DNA from: Rossellomorea vietnamensis
Lineage (GTDB): Bacteria > Bacillota > Bacilli > Bacillales > Bacillaceae_B
Length of the DNA: 64,000 bases
Assembly: GCF_008180415.1 (NCBI RefSeq)
Contig: NZ_VTEI01000006.1
Coordinates: 84,087-148,086 of the forward strand
Reading direction: 5' to 3'
How positions within the stretch are numbered: the stretch's first letter is position 1; every line of letters starts with the position of its first letter. The notes under the pieces are model-generated. The model searched no databases, had not been told where the DNA came from, and worked only from the letters and a program-made list of their open reading frames with translations. Positions 48,742 through 59,691 of the stretch are shown piece after piece. The position numbers and the translations under genes were made by a program.

Positions 48742-49824
48742 TTATTCTGGTTTAGTCGGAACTTCAACTTCACCATTTGCGATTTTTTCTTTCCACTCAT
48801 CAACTGCAGCTAACACTTCTTCAGACAAGTTATCTTGTGTTGGAGCAATTCCTACACCATCGTCTTCCAAGCCATACTGGACAGTTTCCCCGCCAGGGAA
48901 TTCTCCGTCCATAGCTCTCTCAGCGATATCAATTACCGCAGTATCTACACGCTTGACCATTGAAGTCAAAGTAATGTTCATTTCTTCACCATCAACAGTA
49001 ACCGAACCTTCAGCAGCCTGGTCACGGTCTACTCCGATTACCCATAGCTCTGAATCAGGATCTTGTTGTTTACGGTTTTTCGCTTCAGTAAATACTCCAT
49101 TACCAGTTCCGCCTGCAGCGTGGTAAATGATGTCGCTTCCAGATTGATACATTGAAGCTGCCATTGATTGACCTTTATCCGCCTTATCAAAAGCACCAGC
49201 AAATTGAATGTCAACTTCTGCTTCAGGGTTTACTGCTTTAACACCCGCCTGGAATCCGGCAGCAAACTTGTTGATCAAGTCAGAATCAGTTCCGCCAATG
49301 AAACCTACTTTGTTTGATTTAGTAGTAAGACCTGCTACCACACCAACAAGGAAAGACCCTTCATGCTCCTTGAAAGTTACGCTGGCAACATTATCGACTC
49401 CTTCGATAACATCATCAACAATAACAAAATTGCTCTCTTCACGTTGTTTAGCCACTTCTTCGATGGCAGGCTTTAATTTATAGCCGATACCGTAGATAAG
49501 GTCGAAATTGTTTCGCACGGCTGTATTTAAGTTTGTTTTATAGTCAGCATCAGATTTGGATTGAATGTAATCATAACCCTCTGTACCTTGATCCAGTCCA
49601 TTATCCTGGCCAAATGCCTCAAGGCCTTCCCAAGCAGATTGGTTGAAAGATTTATCGTCCACGCCGCCCACGTCAGTAATCATTGCTGTCGTGAAAACAT
49701 CTCCTTCACCATTTTTCGCTGGTGCTACGTCTTCACCGTTATTGTCATTAGAACCGCATGCACCAAGAAATGTACCTGCTGCAAGCAGCATTGAAAGCGC
49801 TAAACCAAATTTACGTTTTTTCAC
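48742..49824 (-). CDS. nupN: Nucleoside-binding lipoprotein (BmpA/NupN type)
   Basis: 360 residues. Lipoprotein signal [20 protein letters not shown] with lipobox LGAC (Cys23) and then a charged linker. PnrA/BMP fold: [20 protein letters not shown] and the [14 protein letters not shown] loop that binds the purine. The surface receptor for nupOPQ, most likely for guanosine or other nucleosides. First gene of the operon, downstream of the GntR regulator gene by about 80 bp. Confidence 0.93.
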   Translation of the reverse strand: MKKRKFGLALSMLLAAGTFLGACGSNDNNGEDVAPAKNGEGDVFTTAMITDVGGVDDKSFNQSAWEGLEAFGQDNGLDQGTEGYDYIQSKSDADYKTNLNTAVRNNFDLIYGIGYKLKPAIEEVAKQREESNFVIVDDVIEGVDNVASVTFKEHEGSFLVGVVAGLTTKSNKVGFIGGTDSDLINKFAAGFQAGVKAVNPEAEVDIQFAGAFDKADKGQSMAASMYQSGSDIIYHAAGGTGNGVFTEAKNRKQQDPDSELWVIGVDRDQAAEGSVTVDGEEMNITLTSMVKRVDTAVIDIAERAMDGEFPGGETVQYGLEDDGVGIAPTQDNLSEEVLAAVDEWKEKIANGEVEVPTKPE

Positions 49825-49903
49825 CTTGGTTACCCCCTGTTATTATGTTGATGTTACTGATCTTGCTGATGTAGTAAGAAAAATACTAGACTTACAGAAC
49901 TGA

Positions 49904-50629
49904 TTAAACCCGTTTTCTTAACACTTGGAAACTGAACTTGTCTGAACGGAAATAATTGACAGAATAAAGAATCGGATGATCATTCTCATCAAAATGCATC
50001 TGCTTAAGAACAAGCAAAGCAGATTCCGGTTCGCAATTGAGTATTGGGGAGATCCTTTCGTGAAATCCCACCGGTTCGATTTGCGTCACGGCATAAGTGA
50101 TTCTTTTATTCTCTTCCTGTTCAAGAACTTGAAAGAGAGAGTTGACATCTGTGGTAAACCTGCGCGGATAAACACTGGAGGGCATTTTGTCCACACAATA
50201 GACAACCGGTTCTCCATTTGCAGTCCTTACACGTTCAACCATGACGAGTTCCTCTTCTTCTTCCAGTGAAAATCGACGGATATCTTCATCTGTGGCCCCT
50301 TGGAAGCTTGAGCTTAAGAAAATGGTCCCAGGCTCCATGCCTGCATGTTTTATCATGTTCGTGACACTGTTTAACTGCTCTATACCAGAAGTGAAGAGCG
50401 GCTTAGCGTTTACAAATGTTCCAACCCCGTGCCTGCGGATAATGACATTTTCTTCTTCGAGAATGCGTAAAGCTTCTCTAAGTGTCGCCCTGCTGACCCC
50501 AAGCTGTTTCGCAAGGTCGAATTCGGAAGGCAGTTTTTCTTTCTCTTTATACTGCCCTTCATCGATGTCCTTTTTTAGACGATCGATCACTTGTAAGTAT
50601 AAATGTCTATTGTCTGCTTTTATTGTCAT
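49904..50629 (-). CDS. ymfC: GntR/HutC family transcriptional regulator YmfC
   Basis: 241 residues. N-terminal winged helix ([20 protein letters not shown] with helix-turn-helix, then [16 protein letters not shown]) and a C-terminal UTRA ligand domain ([20 protein letters not shown]). ATG 50629 with GGTGG upstream is preferred to the TTG/ATG at 50662. It lies immediately upstream of nupN on the same strand, so control of the nup genes is plausible but not shown. Effector unknown. Confidence 0.9.
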   Translation of the reverse strand: MTIKADNRHLYLQVIDRLKKDIDEGQYKEKEKLPSEFDLAKQLGVSRATLREALRILEEENVIIRRHGVGTFVNAKPLFTSGIEQLNSVTNMIKHAGMEPGTIFLSSSFQGATDEDIRRFSLEEEEELVMVERVRTANGEPVVYCVDKMPSSVYPRRFTTDVNSLFQVLEQEENKRITYAVTQIEPVGFHERISPILNCEPESALLVLKQMHFDENDHPILYSVNYFRSDKFSFQVLRKRV

Positions 50630-51060
50630 CCAAGAACCACCACCATTTCTTCCCAAGCACACACTTTTGATGTATATCTTTCCTACTAATCCAAAATACT
50701 ATATCATTTTTAAAAAAATAAATAAATAGGTTATTAAGTTTTTGTCGAAAAAACTAGAAAATCGCAAATTTCAAAATTTTCAACTTGGGTGAAAGGGTTG
50801 TCTTTTGGGTGATAATTCCTTTTCTGTATCTTTTTATTATGAAGAAAACATAATGTAAACGCTTTTAAAAGTATAACACATTAACAATCAAGAAGGCTAG
50901 AGGTCTGACCTTTTAAAGTTTAAATTATTTTTACCAATTATAAAACCGTTTTCATTTATCTTTGGATTCTCATAAGGTTATTCTATTCTTTTTTCGAGCG
51001 ACTTTTTTAAATGAGACTATTTAGTTCCAATTTCTTATACAGACTTAGTAAACTCATTCA
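50630..51060. other. Non-coding gap upstream of ymfC, with a lone cre-like site
   Basis: About 430 A+T-rich bases. ATGTAAACGCTTTTAA at 50853-50868 matches the cre consensus except one position. It is about 225 bp from ymfC. No gene is seen; the ymfC promoter should be here. Confidence 0.35.
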
Positions 51061-51180
51061 AAAAGCGCAGGCGCCTTTATCAGCCCCGACAGGTAAACGT
51101 TCCAAAGAAAAAGAAAGGCGGTCTTGCCTTTTATTCTCTTTGGGTTATTTGACCCCGAGGGCTTTGGAGACGGATTAAGA
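51060..51180. repeat. Degenerate GC-rich repeat, type C
   Basis: GGCGCCTTTATCAGCCCCGA and TTTGACCCCGAGGGCTTTGG are decayed forms of the arms seen at 5917-6105. Confidence 0.4.
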
Positions 51181-51220
51181 AACGCTGCCTAATTTCCGAT
51201 CTAAAGATTTGAGGTTATCT

Positions 51221-51402
51221 TTTTAAAAAGCTGTTTTCGCATATATTGTTGCTTTCGGATATCCCCGGATACTAAGAGTTTTATTTCTTATCGAGGAGAG
51301 CAGCTCTTTTCTTTTCGATATTACCGTATTTTTTCCTTCTTAAGATTGATATTTTTCGGAATTAATATCAACTAGCAACAAAGTTTACGAAAAGAGTTTT
51401 TA
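51221..51402 (+). repeat. Element A copy 7 (about 182 bp), near complete
   Basis: Left TTTTAAAAAGCTGTTTTCGC, then TATTGTTGCTTTCGGATATC and GGATACTAAGAGTTTTATTT; right AGCAACAAAGTTTACGAAAA then GAGTTTTTA. The best reference copy. It abuts the spoIIIE terminator. Confidence 0.75.
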
Positions 51403-51403
51403 A

Positions 51404-51434
51404 AAAAAACTGCCTGAAAAAATCCAGGCAGTCA
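51404..51434 (-). terminator. Terminator of spoIIIE
   Basis: ACTGCCTG / CAGGCAGT hairpin followed by T8 on the minus strand. Confidence 0.88.
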
Positions 51435-51442
51435 ATCTCATA

Positions 51443-53791
51443 TTATGAAGAATGTTCCTCGGAAGGCTTTCCGATAAGTACGGTTCTTGGCTTACTGCCT
51501 TCGTACGGTCCGACAACACCGCGCTCTTCCATACCATCTATCAATCTGGCAGCCCTTGTGTATCCTATTCTGAATCTCCTTTGCAGCATGGAAACAGATG
51601 CCGTCTGCATTTCTGCGATCAATTGGACCGCTTCATCGTACAACTCATCCTCGACAGTTGCTGTACTGCTTCCTTCAGACACTTCATCAGGAATCATCTC
51701 TTCCTGATACTGTGCCCGCTGCTGGCCGATTACATAGTCGACAATGTCTTCAACTTCTTCATCCGATAAAAACGCTCCCTGCACCCTTGTCGGCTTTGAT
51801 GCTCCAACAGGCGTGAACAGCATGTCACCACGGCCAAGGAGTTTCTCTGCTCCTCCGGTATCCAGGATCGTTCGGGAGTCCGTCTGTGAAGACACAGCAA
51901 AAGCAATACGTGAAGGAATGTTCGCTTTAATGACGCCTGTTATGACATCGACGGAAGGCCTCTGAGTGGCGATAATAAGATGGATTCCGGCAGCACGCGC
52001 CATTTGGGCAAGGCGGGTGATAGCATCCTCTACATCACTTGAAGCCACCATCATCAAGTCAGCCAGCTCATCGACTATAACAACGATATACGGAAGTTCC
52101 GGCTGTTTTTCTTCGTTTTCTTTATTATGTCTTTTGATATGTTCATTATAGCCTTCTATGTTTCTTGTTCCCGTGTGAGAGAACAGTTCATACCTTCTCT
52201 CCATTTCATTGACGACTTTCTTTAGTGCCTGCGAAGCTTTTTTGGCATCCGTTACAACCGGAGCAAGCAAATGCGGTACTCCATTGTAAACATTCAGCTC
52301 GACCATTTTGGGATCGATCATCATTAACTTTACTTCATGAGGTTTTGCCCGCATCAAGATGCTTGTGATAATGCCATTAATACATACACTTTTTCCGCTT
52401 CCCGTTGCACCGGCCACAAGAAGATGGGGCATTTTGTTCAGTTCGGCCAATACGGCTTCACCCGTGATGTCCCGGCCGAGGCCAATCAGCAATTTAGAAT
52501 TGGGTTTATCGTTGGATTTGGACTCAAGCACTTCCCTTAAGGATACCATCGCCACCTCCGAGTTAGGAACTTCAATTCCGATGGCAGATTTTCCGGGTAT
52601 CGGTGCTTCAATTCTAATATCCTTAGCTGCCAGGGCAAGTGCAAGGTCATCACTCAGGTTGACGATTTTGCTTACTTTCACCCCAGTATCCGGATGCACT
52701 TCATACTTGGTAACGGCAGGCCCAAGATGAACCTGGGTCACCTTTGCTTTGACACCAAAGCTTTGGAACGTTCTTTCAAGCTTTGCCGCATTTGCATGGA
52801 TCATCTGGTACTCATTGCTTTGATCTGTCTGTGTCGGCCTTGCTAAAAGGGAGATAGGCGGCAGGTTATAATCTTTGTTTTCCACTTCTGTAAACGTTAT
52901 TGGAGGAGCATCATCATCACTTGAAGAGGCTGGTTCCTCCTGATCCCCCTGCTGTTGTGATGAAGCAGTCTGGTCAGCTTCAGCTGACAAGGAAGGAATT
53001 GTTTCATCCGGATAGGCTCTTTCATTGAAACTCGAAATGATCGGCTCCACTTTCACTTCCTCTGCGGGTTCAACCATTGGTTCAGATTCTGATTTCGGCT
53101 TAACCCTCTCTGTCTTCCTTTGCTGCTTCTCTTCCTTCTTCTCGATTCTTTCTTCTTTCCAATCTTTCATATCTTCCCTGAAGGCATCCCATTGGTTTCC
53201 GAAGAACTCCGTTGTTGTATTTCCCATTTTACCAAGAGCGGAACCGAATGACTTTCCTGTGATCAAAACAATACCGATTGCAATCAATGCCATACACAGG
53301 ATTTTGGTCCCGGCAGAATCAAATAGAAAAAAAGAAACAGCATATAAAACTGCTCCAATGACACCTCCTCCTAAATCAGAGGTGCTGGATTCACCGCGCA
53401 CTTCCATCCAGTAAAGCTCCCATGTATTTGCGATCACACTTGGGTTTTGAAATGCCCCATCATTTGAAAGCAGTTCAAAAAGCTTAACATGGCTTAAAAG
53501 TAATGTACTTAATAAAATTATGTATATCCCGGCCAGCCTTCTTGTAAAAAAGGCCGGCATTTCCCTTTTTACCATCAAATATCCCGCCATTGCCAATAAC
53601 GCAATGAACGCAGCCATGTACCACTCGCCCATAAAAAACCTGAAAAAGTGGACCAGTGCTTTTCCAACTGCCCCCAGCTGTATGATAGCAATCAAACTTA
53701 GGGCTATCATCAGCATGCCGATCAGTTCATATTTAATTGTCTGTTTAATAGTGGACGACTTCTTACTGCTTCTTCTTTTTCTTTTCGCCAA
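51443..53791 (-). CDS. spoIIIE: DNA translocase SpoIIIE/FtsK
   Basis: 782 residues. Four N-terminal membrane segments (about 20-170), an acidic and glutamine-rich linker, the FtsK motor with Walker [10 protein letters not shown] near 455-463 and Walker [12 protein letters not shown], and the C-terminal gamma winged helix that reads SRS/KOPS-type sequences ([20 protein letters not shown]). Pumps the forespore chromosome through the septum. TTG start with AGGTG upstream. Follows ylzJ-tepA. Confidence 0.96.
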   Translation of the reverse strand: MAKRKRRSSKKSSTIKQTIKYELIGMLMIALSLIAIIQLGAVGKALVHFFRFFMGEWYMAAFIALLAMAGYLMVKREMPAFFTRRLAGIYIILLSTLLLSHVKLFELLSNDGAFQNPSVIANTWELYWMEVRGESSTSDLGGGVIGAVLYAVSFFLFDSAGTKILCMALIAIGIVLITGKSFGSALGKMGNTTTEFFGNQWDAFREDMKDWKEERIEKKEEKQQRKTERVKPKSESEPMVEPAEEVKVEPIISSFNERAYPDETIPSLSAEADQTASSQQQGDQEEPASSSDDDAPPITFTEVENKDYNLPPISLLARPTQTDQSNEYQMIHANAAKLERTFQSFGVKAKVTQVHLGPAVTKYEVHPDTGVKVSKIVNLSDDLALALAAKDIRIEAPIPGKSAIGIEVPNSEVAMVSLREVLESKSNDKPNSKLLIGLGRDITGEAVLAELNKMPHLLVAGATGSGKSVCINGIITSILMRAKPHEVKLMMIDPKMVELNVYNGVPHLLAPVVTDAKKASQALKKVVNEMERRYELFSHTGTRNIEGYNEHIKRHNKENEEKQPELPYIVVIVDELADLMMVASSDVEDAITRLAQMARAAGIHLIIATQRPSVDVITGVIKANIPSRIAFAVSSQTDSRTILDTGGAEKLLGRGDMLFTPVGASKPTRVQGAFLSDEEVEDIVDYVIGQQRAQYQEEMIPDEVSEGSSTATVEDELYDEAVQLIAEMQTASVSMLQRRFRIGYTRAARLIDGMEERGVVGPYEGSKPRTVLIGKPSEEHSS

Positions 53792-54026
53792 AGTTCTTTC
53801 ACCTAAATTCTATTTAATATGCTTATGTTCCGGATCATTTATCATTCCCGGACGCTTGATGACAACATCTTATAGATGAAGAAAGGGCTGGCATTTCCAG
53901 CTTCAGCCGCAAGCAGGAAAAACCAGTCCCATATATTTGAGAAAGCTTGTCAGAACCATGTTATTTACTTCCGCTTTCTCCATTTATTATATCATATACT
54001 GCCATTGGCGAAAATCAATCCAAAGA

Positions 54027-54233
54027 TTACATTTGAAGATACTGTCCAGGACAAACCTGCTCATTTAAATAGTGAGCAGGATCACTGCTCATGACCCTGA
54101 CGACTCTGTATTGGTGCTGTGTTTGTTCAACAAGCAGAGGAATTCCCTGCCATTCCATGAAGACTTGCTGTGTAAAGGCGTTTTCTTCAGGAGGAAATAT
54201 CAGTTCTTGGGGAACAGTTGTATGGAGGATCAT
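54027..54233 (-). CDS. ylzJ: YlzJ-like small protein
   Basis: 68 residues. Conserved start [17 protein letters not shown] and the end CPGQYL. Function unknown, found only next to tepA in Bacillaceae. Its ATG overlaps the tepA stop by 4 bp, so translation is coupled. Confidence 0.85.
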   Translation of the reverse strand: MILHTTVPQELIFPPEENAFTQQVFMEWQGIPLLVEQTQHQYRVVRVMSSDPAHYLNEQVCPGQYLQM

Positions 54234-54976
54234 TGCAGCATTCCTTCTTCTTTGCTGCCGCCTTTAAGAGAAATGAGCTCGTTTAATTTCTTTATTGCTT
54301 CCCCAACACCGCCTACTCCGTCAATCAATCCATATTTCACTGCATCTTCACCGACTACATTCGTGCCGATGTCTCTTGTCAGATTTCCTTTGGCAAACAT
54401 TAGCTCTTTGAAGTCTTCTTCTGTCACTTTCGAATGCCTTGTAACAAAGTTGACGACACGGTCCTGCATTTTATCCAGATATTCGAAGGTCTGAGGAACT
54501 CCGATGACCAATCCTGTCAATCTTACCGGGTGTATGGTCATTGTCGCTGTACCGGCAATGAATGAGTAATCACATGATACTGCGATTGGGACTCCTATCG
54601 AATGTCCCCCTCCCAATACGATAGAGACGGTTGGTTTAGATAAGGAAGCGAGCATTTCAGAGATAGCCAGCCCTGCTTCTACGTCTCCTCCTACTGTATT
54701 AAGTACAATCAATAATCCTTCAATTTTCGGATTCTGTTCTATTGCCACCAGTTGAGGAATGACATGCTCGTATTTAGTCGTTTTATTTTGCGGGGGAAGC
54801 TGCATATGTCCTTCAATCTGTCCGACAATCGTTAAGCAATGGATATTAGAATCACTTGATAGCTGAGGTACATTGGTCTGCCCGAGCTGTTGAATTTTTT
54901 CCATTAATCCAGTAGGTTTACCCTCTTTTTCTTTTTCCTCATTCTTATCCGCATTTTGATTCATATTAAAATTCAT
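54230..54976 (-). CDS. tepA: Translocation-enhancing protein TepA (ClpP-like)
   Basis: 248 residues of the ClpP/crotonase family. The N-terminal 40 residues are charged ([16 protein letters not shown]). Catalytic candidates are Ser in [11 protein letters not shown] and His in MTIHPVR. In B. subtilis it acts in protein secretion and spore-related processes. AAGGAG ten bases before the ATG. Followed by ylzJ and spoIIIE. Confidence 0.92.
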   Translation of the reverse strand: MNFNMNQNADKNEEKEKEGKPTGLMEKIQQLGQTNVPQLSSDSNIHCLTIVGQIEGHMQLPPQNKTTKYEHVIPQLVAIEQNPKIEGLLIVLNTVGGDVEAGLAISEMLASLSKPTVSIVLGGGHSIGVPIAVSCDYSFIAGTATMTIHPVRLTGLVIGVPQTFEYLDKMQDRVVNFVTRHSKVTEEDFKELMFAKGNLTRDIGTNVVGEDAVKYGLIDGVGGVGEAIKKLNELISLKGGSKEEGMLQ

Positions 54977-55280
54977 TCCTAAGTCACTCCTTCTTCAGCA
55001 ATAATAGGAATAGTATTTTCTTGTTGTGGTGTTTCAATTCATGATAGGCCTGGAAGGAGTAAATAAAAGGGATTGGCAATGTGGAGCATGGCTTTCTGAA
55101 AACTCAACTCTGATAAATCATTCTTTACATGGCAAAAAGCATACTGACATTAGAGACTTTATCACTTCACCGTACTAAAAGCGATTGTTCATTATAGCGC
55201 GTTAAAGCGTTAGAGTTTTTACCAAAAGCTTAATACTAATCCCAAAAAAAAAACGTAATTCACCGAAATAACTTAGTCAG
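54977..55280. other. Non-coding gap upstream of tepA
   Basis: About 300 bp without gene, up to element A copy 8. Nothing specific recognised. Confidence 0.4.
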
Positions 55281-55282
55281 TA

Positions 55283-55395
55283 TGAAAAGAAAAGAGCTCC
55301 TATCTCCGATTAGAAAGAGAAGCCTTAGTTTACTGGGAAAAATCCATCTCTCTTGGAATTTTCCCAAAAGTAACAATGAATGCTAAAACAGCCTT
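55283..55395 (-). repeat. Element A copy 8, reversed, missing its right end
   Basis: The reverse complement begins AAGGCTGTTTTAGCATTCAT and TTGTTACTTTTGG and runs to AGGAGCTCTTTTCTTTTCAT. It corresponds to the left two thirds of copy 1. Confidence 0.65.
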
Positions 55396-55402
55396 ACCAA
55401 AA

Positions 55403-55432
55403 GAAAAAGCCGGCCTCTAATGGGGCCGGCTC
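55403..55432 (-). terminator. Terminator of rnjB
   Basis: AGCCGGCC / GGCCGGCT stem with T5 tail on the minus strand. Confidence 0.9.
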
Positions 55433-55446
55433 TTTCTCAATTAGAA

Positions 55447-57114
55447 TTATACTTCCATGATAATAGGCAGGATCATCGGCCTTCTTCTTGTTTTGCCAAA
55501 AAGAAGGTGGTTCAGCTGATCTCGGATATCCTGCTTGATATTGGACCATTCAAATGTCCCTTTAGCAAGATAACCCTCAACAATTTGTCTTACGAGCTGC
55601 GTAGACTCATCCATCAATTTTTCCGACTCACGGACATATACAAAACCACGCGAGATGATTTCCGGGCCTGAGACAAGAATTTTTCCTTTACGGCTCAATG
55701 TCACAACAACAATAAAGATACCGTCTTGTGAAAGGAGCTTTCTGTCTCGAAGGACAATATTGCCGACATCACCGACACCTATGCCGTCAATCAGGACATT
55801 TCCAGCCTGGACCCTTCCGCTCATCCTCATTTTTCCATCTTTATACTGAGCGACATCCCCCTTATCAAGGATGAACACTCTGTTATGTGAAATCCCGACT
55901 GAATTCGCAACTTTGGCATGTGCGATCAGCATTCGGTATTCCCCTTGAATTGGAATGAAGTATTTTGGTTTCATCAAATTCAGCATCAATTTCAAATCTT
56001 CCTGGCTTCCATGTCCGGAAACGTGGACTTTCTTATTGGCTGTCATAACATGAGCGCCCGAACGGTACAGCATGTCCACTGTTTTTGACATCGTCAATTC
56101 CATTCCATGTGAAGGAGTGGCAGTAATAAAGACTGTATCGCCATCCTGGATGTTCACCAGTTTGTGTGTCTGTTTAGACATTTTCTGAAGAGCTTCAAAT
56201 GGCTCTCCCTGATCCCCGGTGGCAATGATAATTATTTCATCGTCATTATAGTTCGAGATATCCTGAATCGGGATGATCACGTCTTCCTTGATTTGCAGAT
56301 ATCCCATATTCAATGCAATTTCATATACTCTCTCAAGGCTTTTGCCCACAACCGCCACTTTTCGGTTGTTTTGATAAGCAGCATCGAAAACCTGCTGAAT
56401 CCTGATTAAGTTCGAAGCAAAGCAAGCTACGATAATTCTGCTTTTCGCTGAATGAAATGCGGAGTTCAACTGATTGGCAATCACTTCTTCCGAGGTTGTA
56501 TACCCAGGCCTTTCTGCTTCCGTACTATCGGAAAGCAGGCAAAGCACTCCATTATCCCCGATTTTCGCCATCTTCCCCATATCCGGGCGGTACAGGCCTT
56601 TAGCTGCCTGATCGAACTTAAATTCACCCGTATGTACAATCGAACCTTCCGATGTATTGATAGAGACTCCCACAGAATCAGGAATACTGTGGGTTGTTCT
56701 GAAGAATGTGACATCTACTCCATCAAAGAACAGCCTGCTGTCTGAATGGACATTATAAAATTTGACATCCGCCTTCATGTCTTCATCTTTGAGTCTCCCT
56801 TTTACAAGGGCATTGGTCAGTTTGGTGCCGTATACTGGAGCTTTGATTTTTCTAAGAACATATGTGATGGCACCGATGGCATCTTCATGTCCGTGGGTAA
56901 GAAAGATCCCTTTGACACGTTCTTTGTTATCAACCAAATATTGGATATCAGGTATGACCATATCAATCCCGAACATTTCGTCTTCAGGGAACATCAGCCC
57001 TGCATCAATGACAAAAATCTCCTCATCCACTTCAATTACATACATGTTTTTGCCGATTTCCCCAACTCCTCCAAGGGGAATGATCTTTATACTTTCATTC
57101 TTTTTCTTGCTCAA
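55447..57114 (-). CDS. rnjB: Ribonuclease J2
   Basis: 555 residues, metallo-beta-lactamase plus beta-CASP fold. The metal motif reads HGHEDA (His74, His76, Asp78, Ala79): the fourth ligand His of active RNase J (HGHEDH) is replaced by Ala. Such loss is known for RNase J2, the weakly active partner of J1. Downstream HTGEFKFD and CFASN motifs are present. TTG start with AGGAGG nine bases upstream. Lies between tepA and dapA as in B. subtilis. Confidence 0.94.
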   Translation of the reverse strand: MSKKKNESIKIIPLGGVGEIGKNMYVIEVDEEIFVIDAGLMFPEDEMFGIDMVIPDIQYLVDNKERVKGIFLTHGHEDAIGAITYVLRKIKAPVYGTKLTNALVKGRLKDEDMKADVKFYNVHSDSRLFFDGVDVTFFRTTHSIPDSVGVSINTSEGSIVHTGEFKFDQAAKGLYRPDMGKMAKIGDNGVLCLLSDSTEAERPGYTTSEEVIANQLNSAFHSAKSRIIVACFASNLIRIQQVFDAAYQNNRKVAVVGKSLERVYEIALNMGYLQIKEDVIIPIQDISNYNDDEIIIIATGDQGEPFEALQKMSKQTHKLVNIQDGDTVFITATPSHGMELTMSKTVDMLYRSGAHVMTANKKVHVSGHGSQEDLKLMLNLMKPKYFIPIQGEYRMLIAHAKVANSVGISHNRVFILDKGDVAQYKDGKMRMSGRVQAGNVLIDGIGVGDVGNIVLRDRKLLSQDGIFIVVVTLSRKGKILVSGPEIISRGFVYVRESEKLMDESTQLVRQIVEGYLAKGTFEWSNIKQDIRDQLNHLLFGKTRRRPMILPIIMEV

Positions 57115-57405
57115 TGTCGTTTTCCTCCTATGCTGTAATTCCCGATCATTAATCAGTTAAATACATTATACTTTATCGGATTTTATCTTTACAACGAAAA
57201 TCATCAGAATCGGTCAATAAATTCAAAATATTATGGTATTCGGTTCATATATAGTCTTTTATCCATTTGAATTTCTGCCTTATTCAAGCTTTCATATTTT
57301 TTTGCCCCCATTTATTTCCGGTGAAAGACTGACTGCAGAAAACCCATCCTGTTAAGACAGTCACACTTTCTGCAAGAACAGTACCTCATGCAATCATGAA
57401 CTGAT
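57115..57405. other. Non-coding gap upstream of rnjB
   Basis: About 290 bp, A+T-rich, no gene or repeat recognised. Confidence 0.4.
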
Positions 57406-57409
57406 TCTT

Positions 57410-57450
57410 CAAAAAAAAAAACGCAGCCGGAAGTTTACGGCTGCGTTTTT
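57410..57450 (-). terminator. Terminator of the asd-dapG-dapA operon
   Basis: ACGCAGCCG / CGGCTGCGT stem and a T10-type tail on the minus strand. Confidence 0.92.
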
Positions 57451-57463
57451 GTTGCATATCCCT

Positions 57464-58333
57464 TTATTTAAATTTCAGCACTGCTGCCAGCTGTGTTCTT
57501 TCCTCTTCTGTTAAGGGAATGAGCGGAAGCCTTACGGAACCTACATCCATCCCCTTAAATTGAAGTGCCGTTTTAACCGGTGCAGGGCTCGGAGCTGCAA
57601 ATAAACCATTCATTACCGGCAGTAATCTGCCATGCAGTTTAGAGGCTTCACGCACGCTGCCTTCAAGGAAGACCTTGATCATTTCCTGCATCTCATTCCC
57701 GATTACATGGGAAGCTACGGAAACAACACCGGTTCCTCCGATTGAAAGGATAGGAAGTGTCAACCCGTCATCTCCGCTGTATAAGAGAAAATCATCAGGA
57801 GTATTGGCGATGATTTCGGTCATTGCATCCAAATCCCCGCTCGCCTCTTTGACGGCTGTGATATTGCTTATTTCAGAAAGCCTGATGACCGTTTCAGGAG
57901 AAATTTTTGCAACTGCCCGGCCAGGCACATTATATAGCATGACAGGAAGCTCAGTGGCTTCAGCAATTGTCTTGAAGTGCTGGTACATGCCTTCCTGGCT
58001 GGGTTTATTGTAATAAGGCACAACGACCATGATGGCGTCGATTCCCGTTTCGACTGCTTTTTTTGTAAACTCCACGGATGCATAAGTATTGTTGCTTCCC
58101 GTTCCCGCCACAACCGGAACCCTTCCATTGACGGCTTTTACTACGTGCCGGAAAAGTGCTAATTTTTCTTCTTGAGATAAAGTCGGAGACTCTCCTGTCG
58201 TCCCTCCGACAACTAAAGAATCACTGCCATTTTCGATCAAGTAGTTTACTAGTAATGTTGTTTTTGGAAAATCAATGTTTCCCTTATTATCGAATGGTGT
58301 AACCATTGCTGTAGATACACGCCCAAAATGCAC
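57464..58333 (-). CDS. dapA: 4-hydroxy-tetrahydrodipicolinate synthase
   Basis: Condenses pyruvate with aspartate-semialdehyde, the branch step to DAP, lysine and (in the mother cell) dipicolinate. 289 residues. Schiff-base lysine in NITAVKEASGD; Tyr in MLYNVPGRA; TTGESPTLS at the substrate loop. GTG start with AAGGAG upstream. Last gene of asd-dapG-dapA; its product feeds SpoVFA/B encoded upstream. Confidence 0.97.
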   Translation of the reverse strand: MHFGRVSTAMVTPFDNKGNIDFPKTTLLVNYLIENGSDSLVVGGTTGESPTLSQEEKLALFRHVVKAVNGRVPVVAGTGSNNTYASVEFTKKAVETGIDAIMVVVPYYNKPSQEGMYQHFKTIAEATELPVMLYNVPGRAVAKISPETVIRLSEISNITAVKEASGDLDAMTEIIANTPDDFLLYSGDDGLTLPILSIGGTGVVSVASHVIGNEMQEMIKVFLEGSVREASKLHGRLLPVMNGLFAAPSPAPVKTALQFKGMDVGSVRLPLIPLTEEERTQLAAVLKFK

Positions 58334-58349
58334 TGTACTCCACTCCTTT

Positions 58350-59588
58350 TCATTCTTCTATACTCAGTTTACCCTCTTCCGCCTCCAATTGAAAAGAGTC
58401 ATGAAGAGAATTTACTGCAGTTTTAAGATCTTTTTCTTTTATGAGTACCCAGATGGTCGTATGGCTGTCTGCAGATTGCAGAATGCGGATGTTGTTCTCT
58501 GACAGAGCTGTAACAATTCCGGCCGTCACCCCCGGAACCCCTTTCATTCCTGCCCCAACAACTGATACCTTCGCACATTCGGTTTCAATCAAAGGGTCGT
58601 GTCCCAAGTTCTTTAAAACATGGAAAGCCCTTGAGGTCAGTTCGGATGGTACCGTGTAAATGACTCCTTGAGGCGAAATGTTGATAAAGTCGACCGAGAT
58701 ATTTTCGTTAGCCATCGCCTTAAATACCTCTGACTGAAGATTATATTGCTCTTTCTTGGCGGAGACTTTAATTTGTGAGAGACCTCCGACATGCGCTATG
58801 CCGGTAATCGTTCCGTTCTCCAGCCCTTTTTCCCTTTTTTTCTCCAGCGAAGTAACCAAGGTGCCAAGGTTTTCAGCATAGGTGGAGCGGATTCGAAGAG
58901 GAATCCTTGCATCCATGGCAATTTCTACTGCGCGGGGGTGAATTACCTTAGCTCCTTGATTTGCAAGGTTGCACACTTCGTTGTATGAAATAACGGAAAG
59001 CGGCCTTGCTTTATCCGTAACTCGTGGATCAGCGGTCATGATTCCTTCGACATCTGTAAATATATCCACCCACTCTGCCCTTAATGCAGCGCCCAAAGCC
59101 GCAGCAGATGTATCGCTTCCGCCACGGCCGATAGTCGTTACATCTCCATTCGGTGAGACCCCCTGAAATCCAGCCACTACAACAGCTTGGTTTTCTTTTA
59201 ATTCAGAGAGCAGCCGGTCACATCTCATTTCGGTGATTTTTGCGTTGGTATGGTCATTGTTTGTGCGGAAGCCTGCTTGTGCTCCTGTCAAAGCAGCGGC
59301 TTTGATTCCCAACTCCAGCAGCAGATTCGTAAATACAATTGTGGAAATCGTCTCCCCGCACGATAGAAGTACATCTTGCTCGCGGTTACTGACCTTAGTG
59401 TCCTTGCCATTGATTAAAGAGAGCAATGTATCCGTTGAATATGGCTCCCCTTTTCTTCCCATGGCAGATACCACCACGACCACCTTGAAACCTTCTTCAA
59501 TCGCTTTTGCCACATGCCCGGCTGCCTTTGAACGCCCTTTATCATCACGGACCGATGTTCCTCCATACTTTTGAACAATTATTTTCAT
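58350..59588 (-). CDS. dapG: Aspartokinase I (DAP-sensitive)
   Basis: First step of the aspartate pathway. 412 residues. The kinase motif VQKYGGTSV at the N-terminus, TTIGRGGSDTSAAALGAAL in the active site, then two ACT domains (QIKVSAKKEQYNL, and KVSVVGAGMKGVPGVTAG). The asd-dapG-dapA context identifies DapG rather than LysC. GGGGTG before the ATG. 16 bp to dapA. Confidence 0.96.
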   Translation of the reverse strand: MKIIVQKYGGTSVRDDKGRSKAAGHVAKAIEEGFKVVVVVSAMGRKGEPYSTDTLLSLINGKDTKVSNREQDVLLSCGETISTIVFTNLLLELGIKAAALTGAQAGFRTNNDHTNAKITEMRCDRLLSELKENQAVVVAGFQGVSPNGDVTTIGRGGSDTSAAALGAALRAEWVDIFTDVEGIMTADPRVTDKARPLSVISYNEVCNLANQGAKVIHPRAVEIAMDARIPLRIRSTYAENLGTLVTSLEKKREKGLENGTITGIAHVGGLSQIKVSAKKEQYNLQSEVFKAMANENISVDFINISPQGVIYTVPSELTSRAFHVLKNLGHDPLIETECAKVSVVGAGMKGVPGVTAGIVTALSENNIRILQSADSHTTIWVLIKEKDLKTAVNSLHDSFQLEAEEGKLSIEE

Positions 59589-59691
59589 TTCTACACCCCG
59601 ATGTTTTTAAAATATAAAAACAAGAGGCCTTACTGCAACTGTTTCATGGAAGATTACGGTATATACTACTGGATGAGCCTCAAGAAAGCTG

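Noticed and set aside
50755..50790. CodY box near AAATTTTCAA upstream of ymfC
   Set aside because: Only half of the AATTTTCWGAAAATT pattern is matched.
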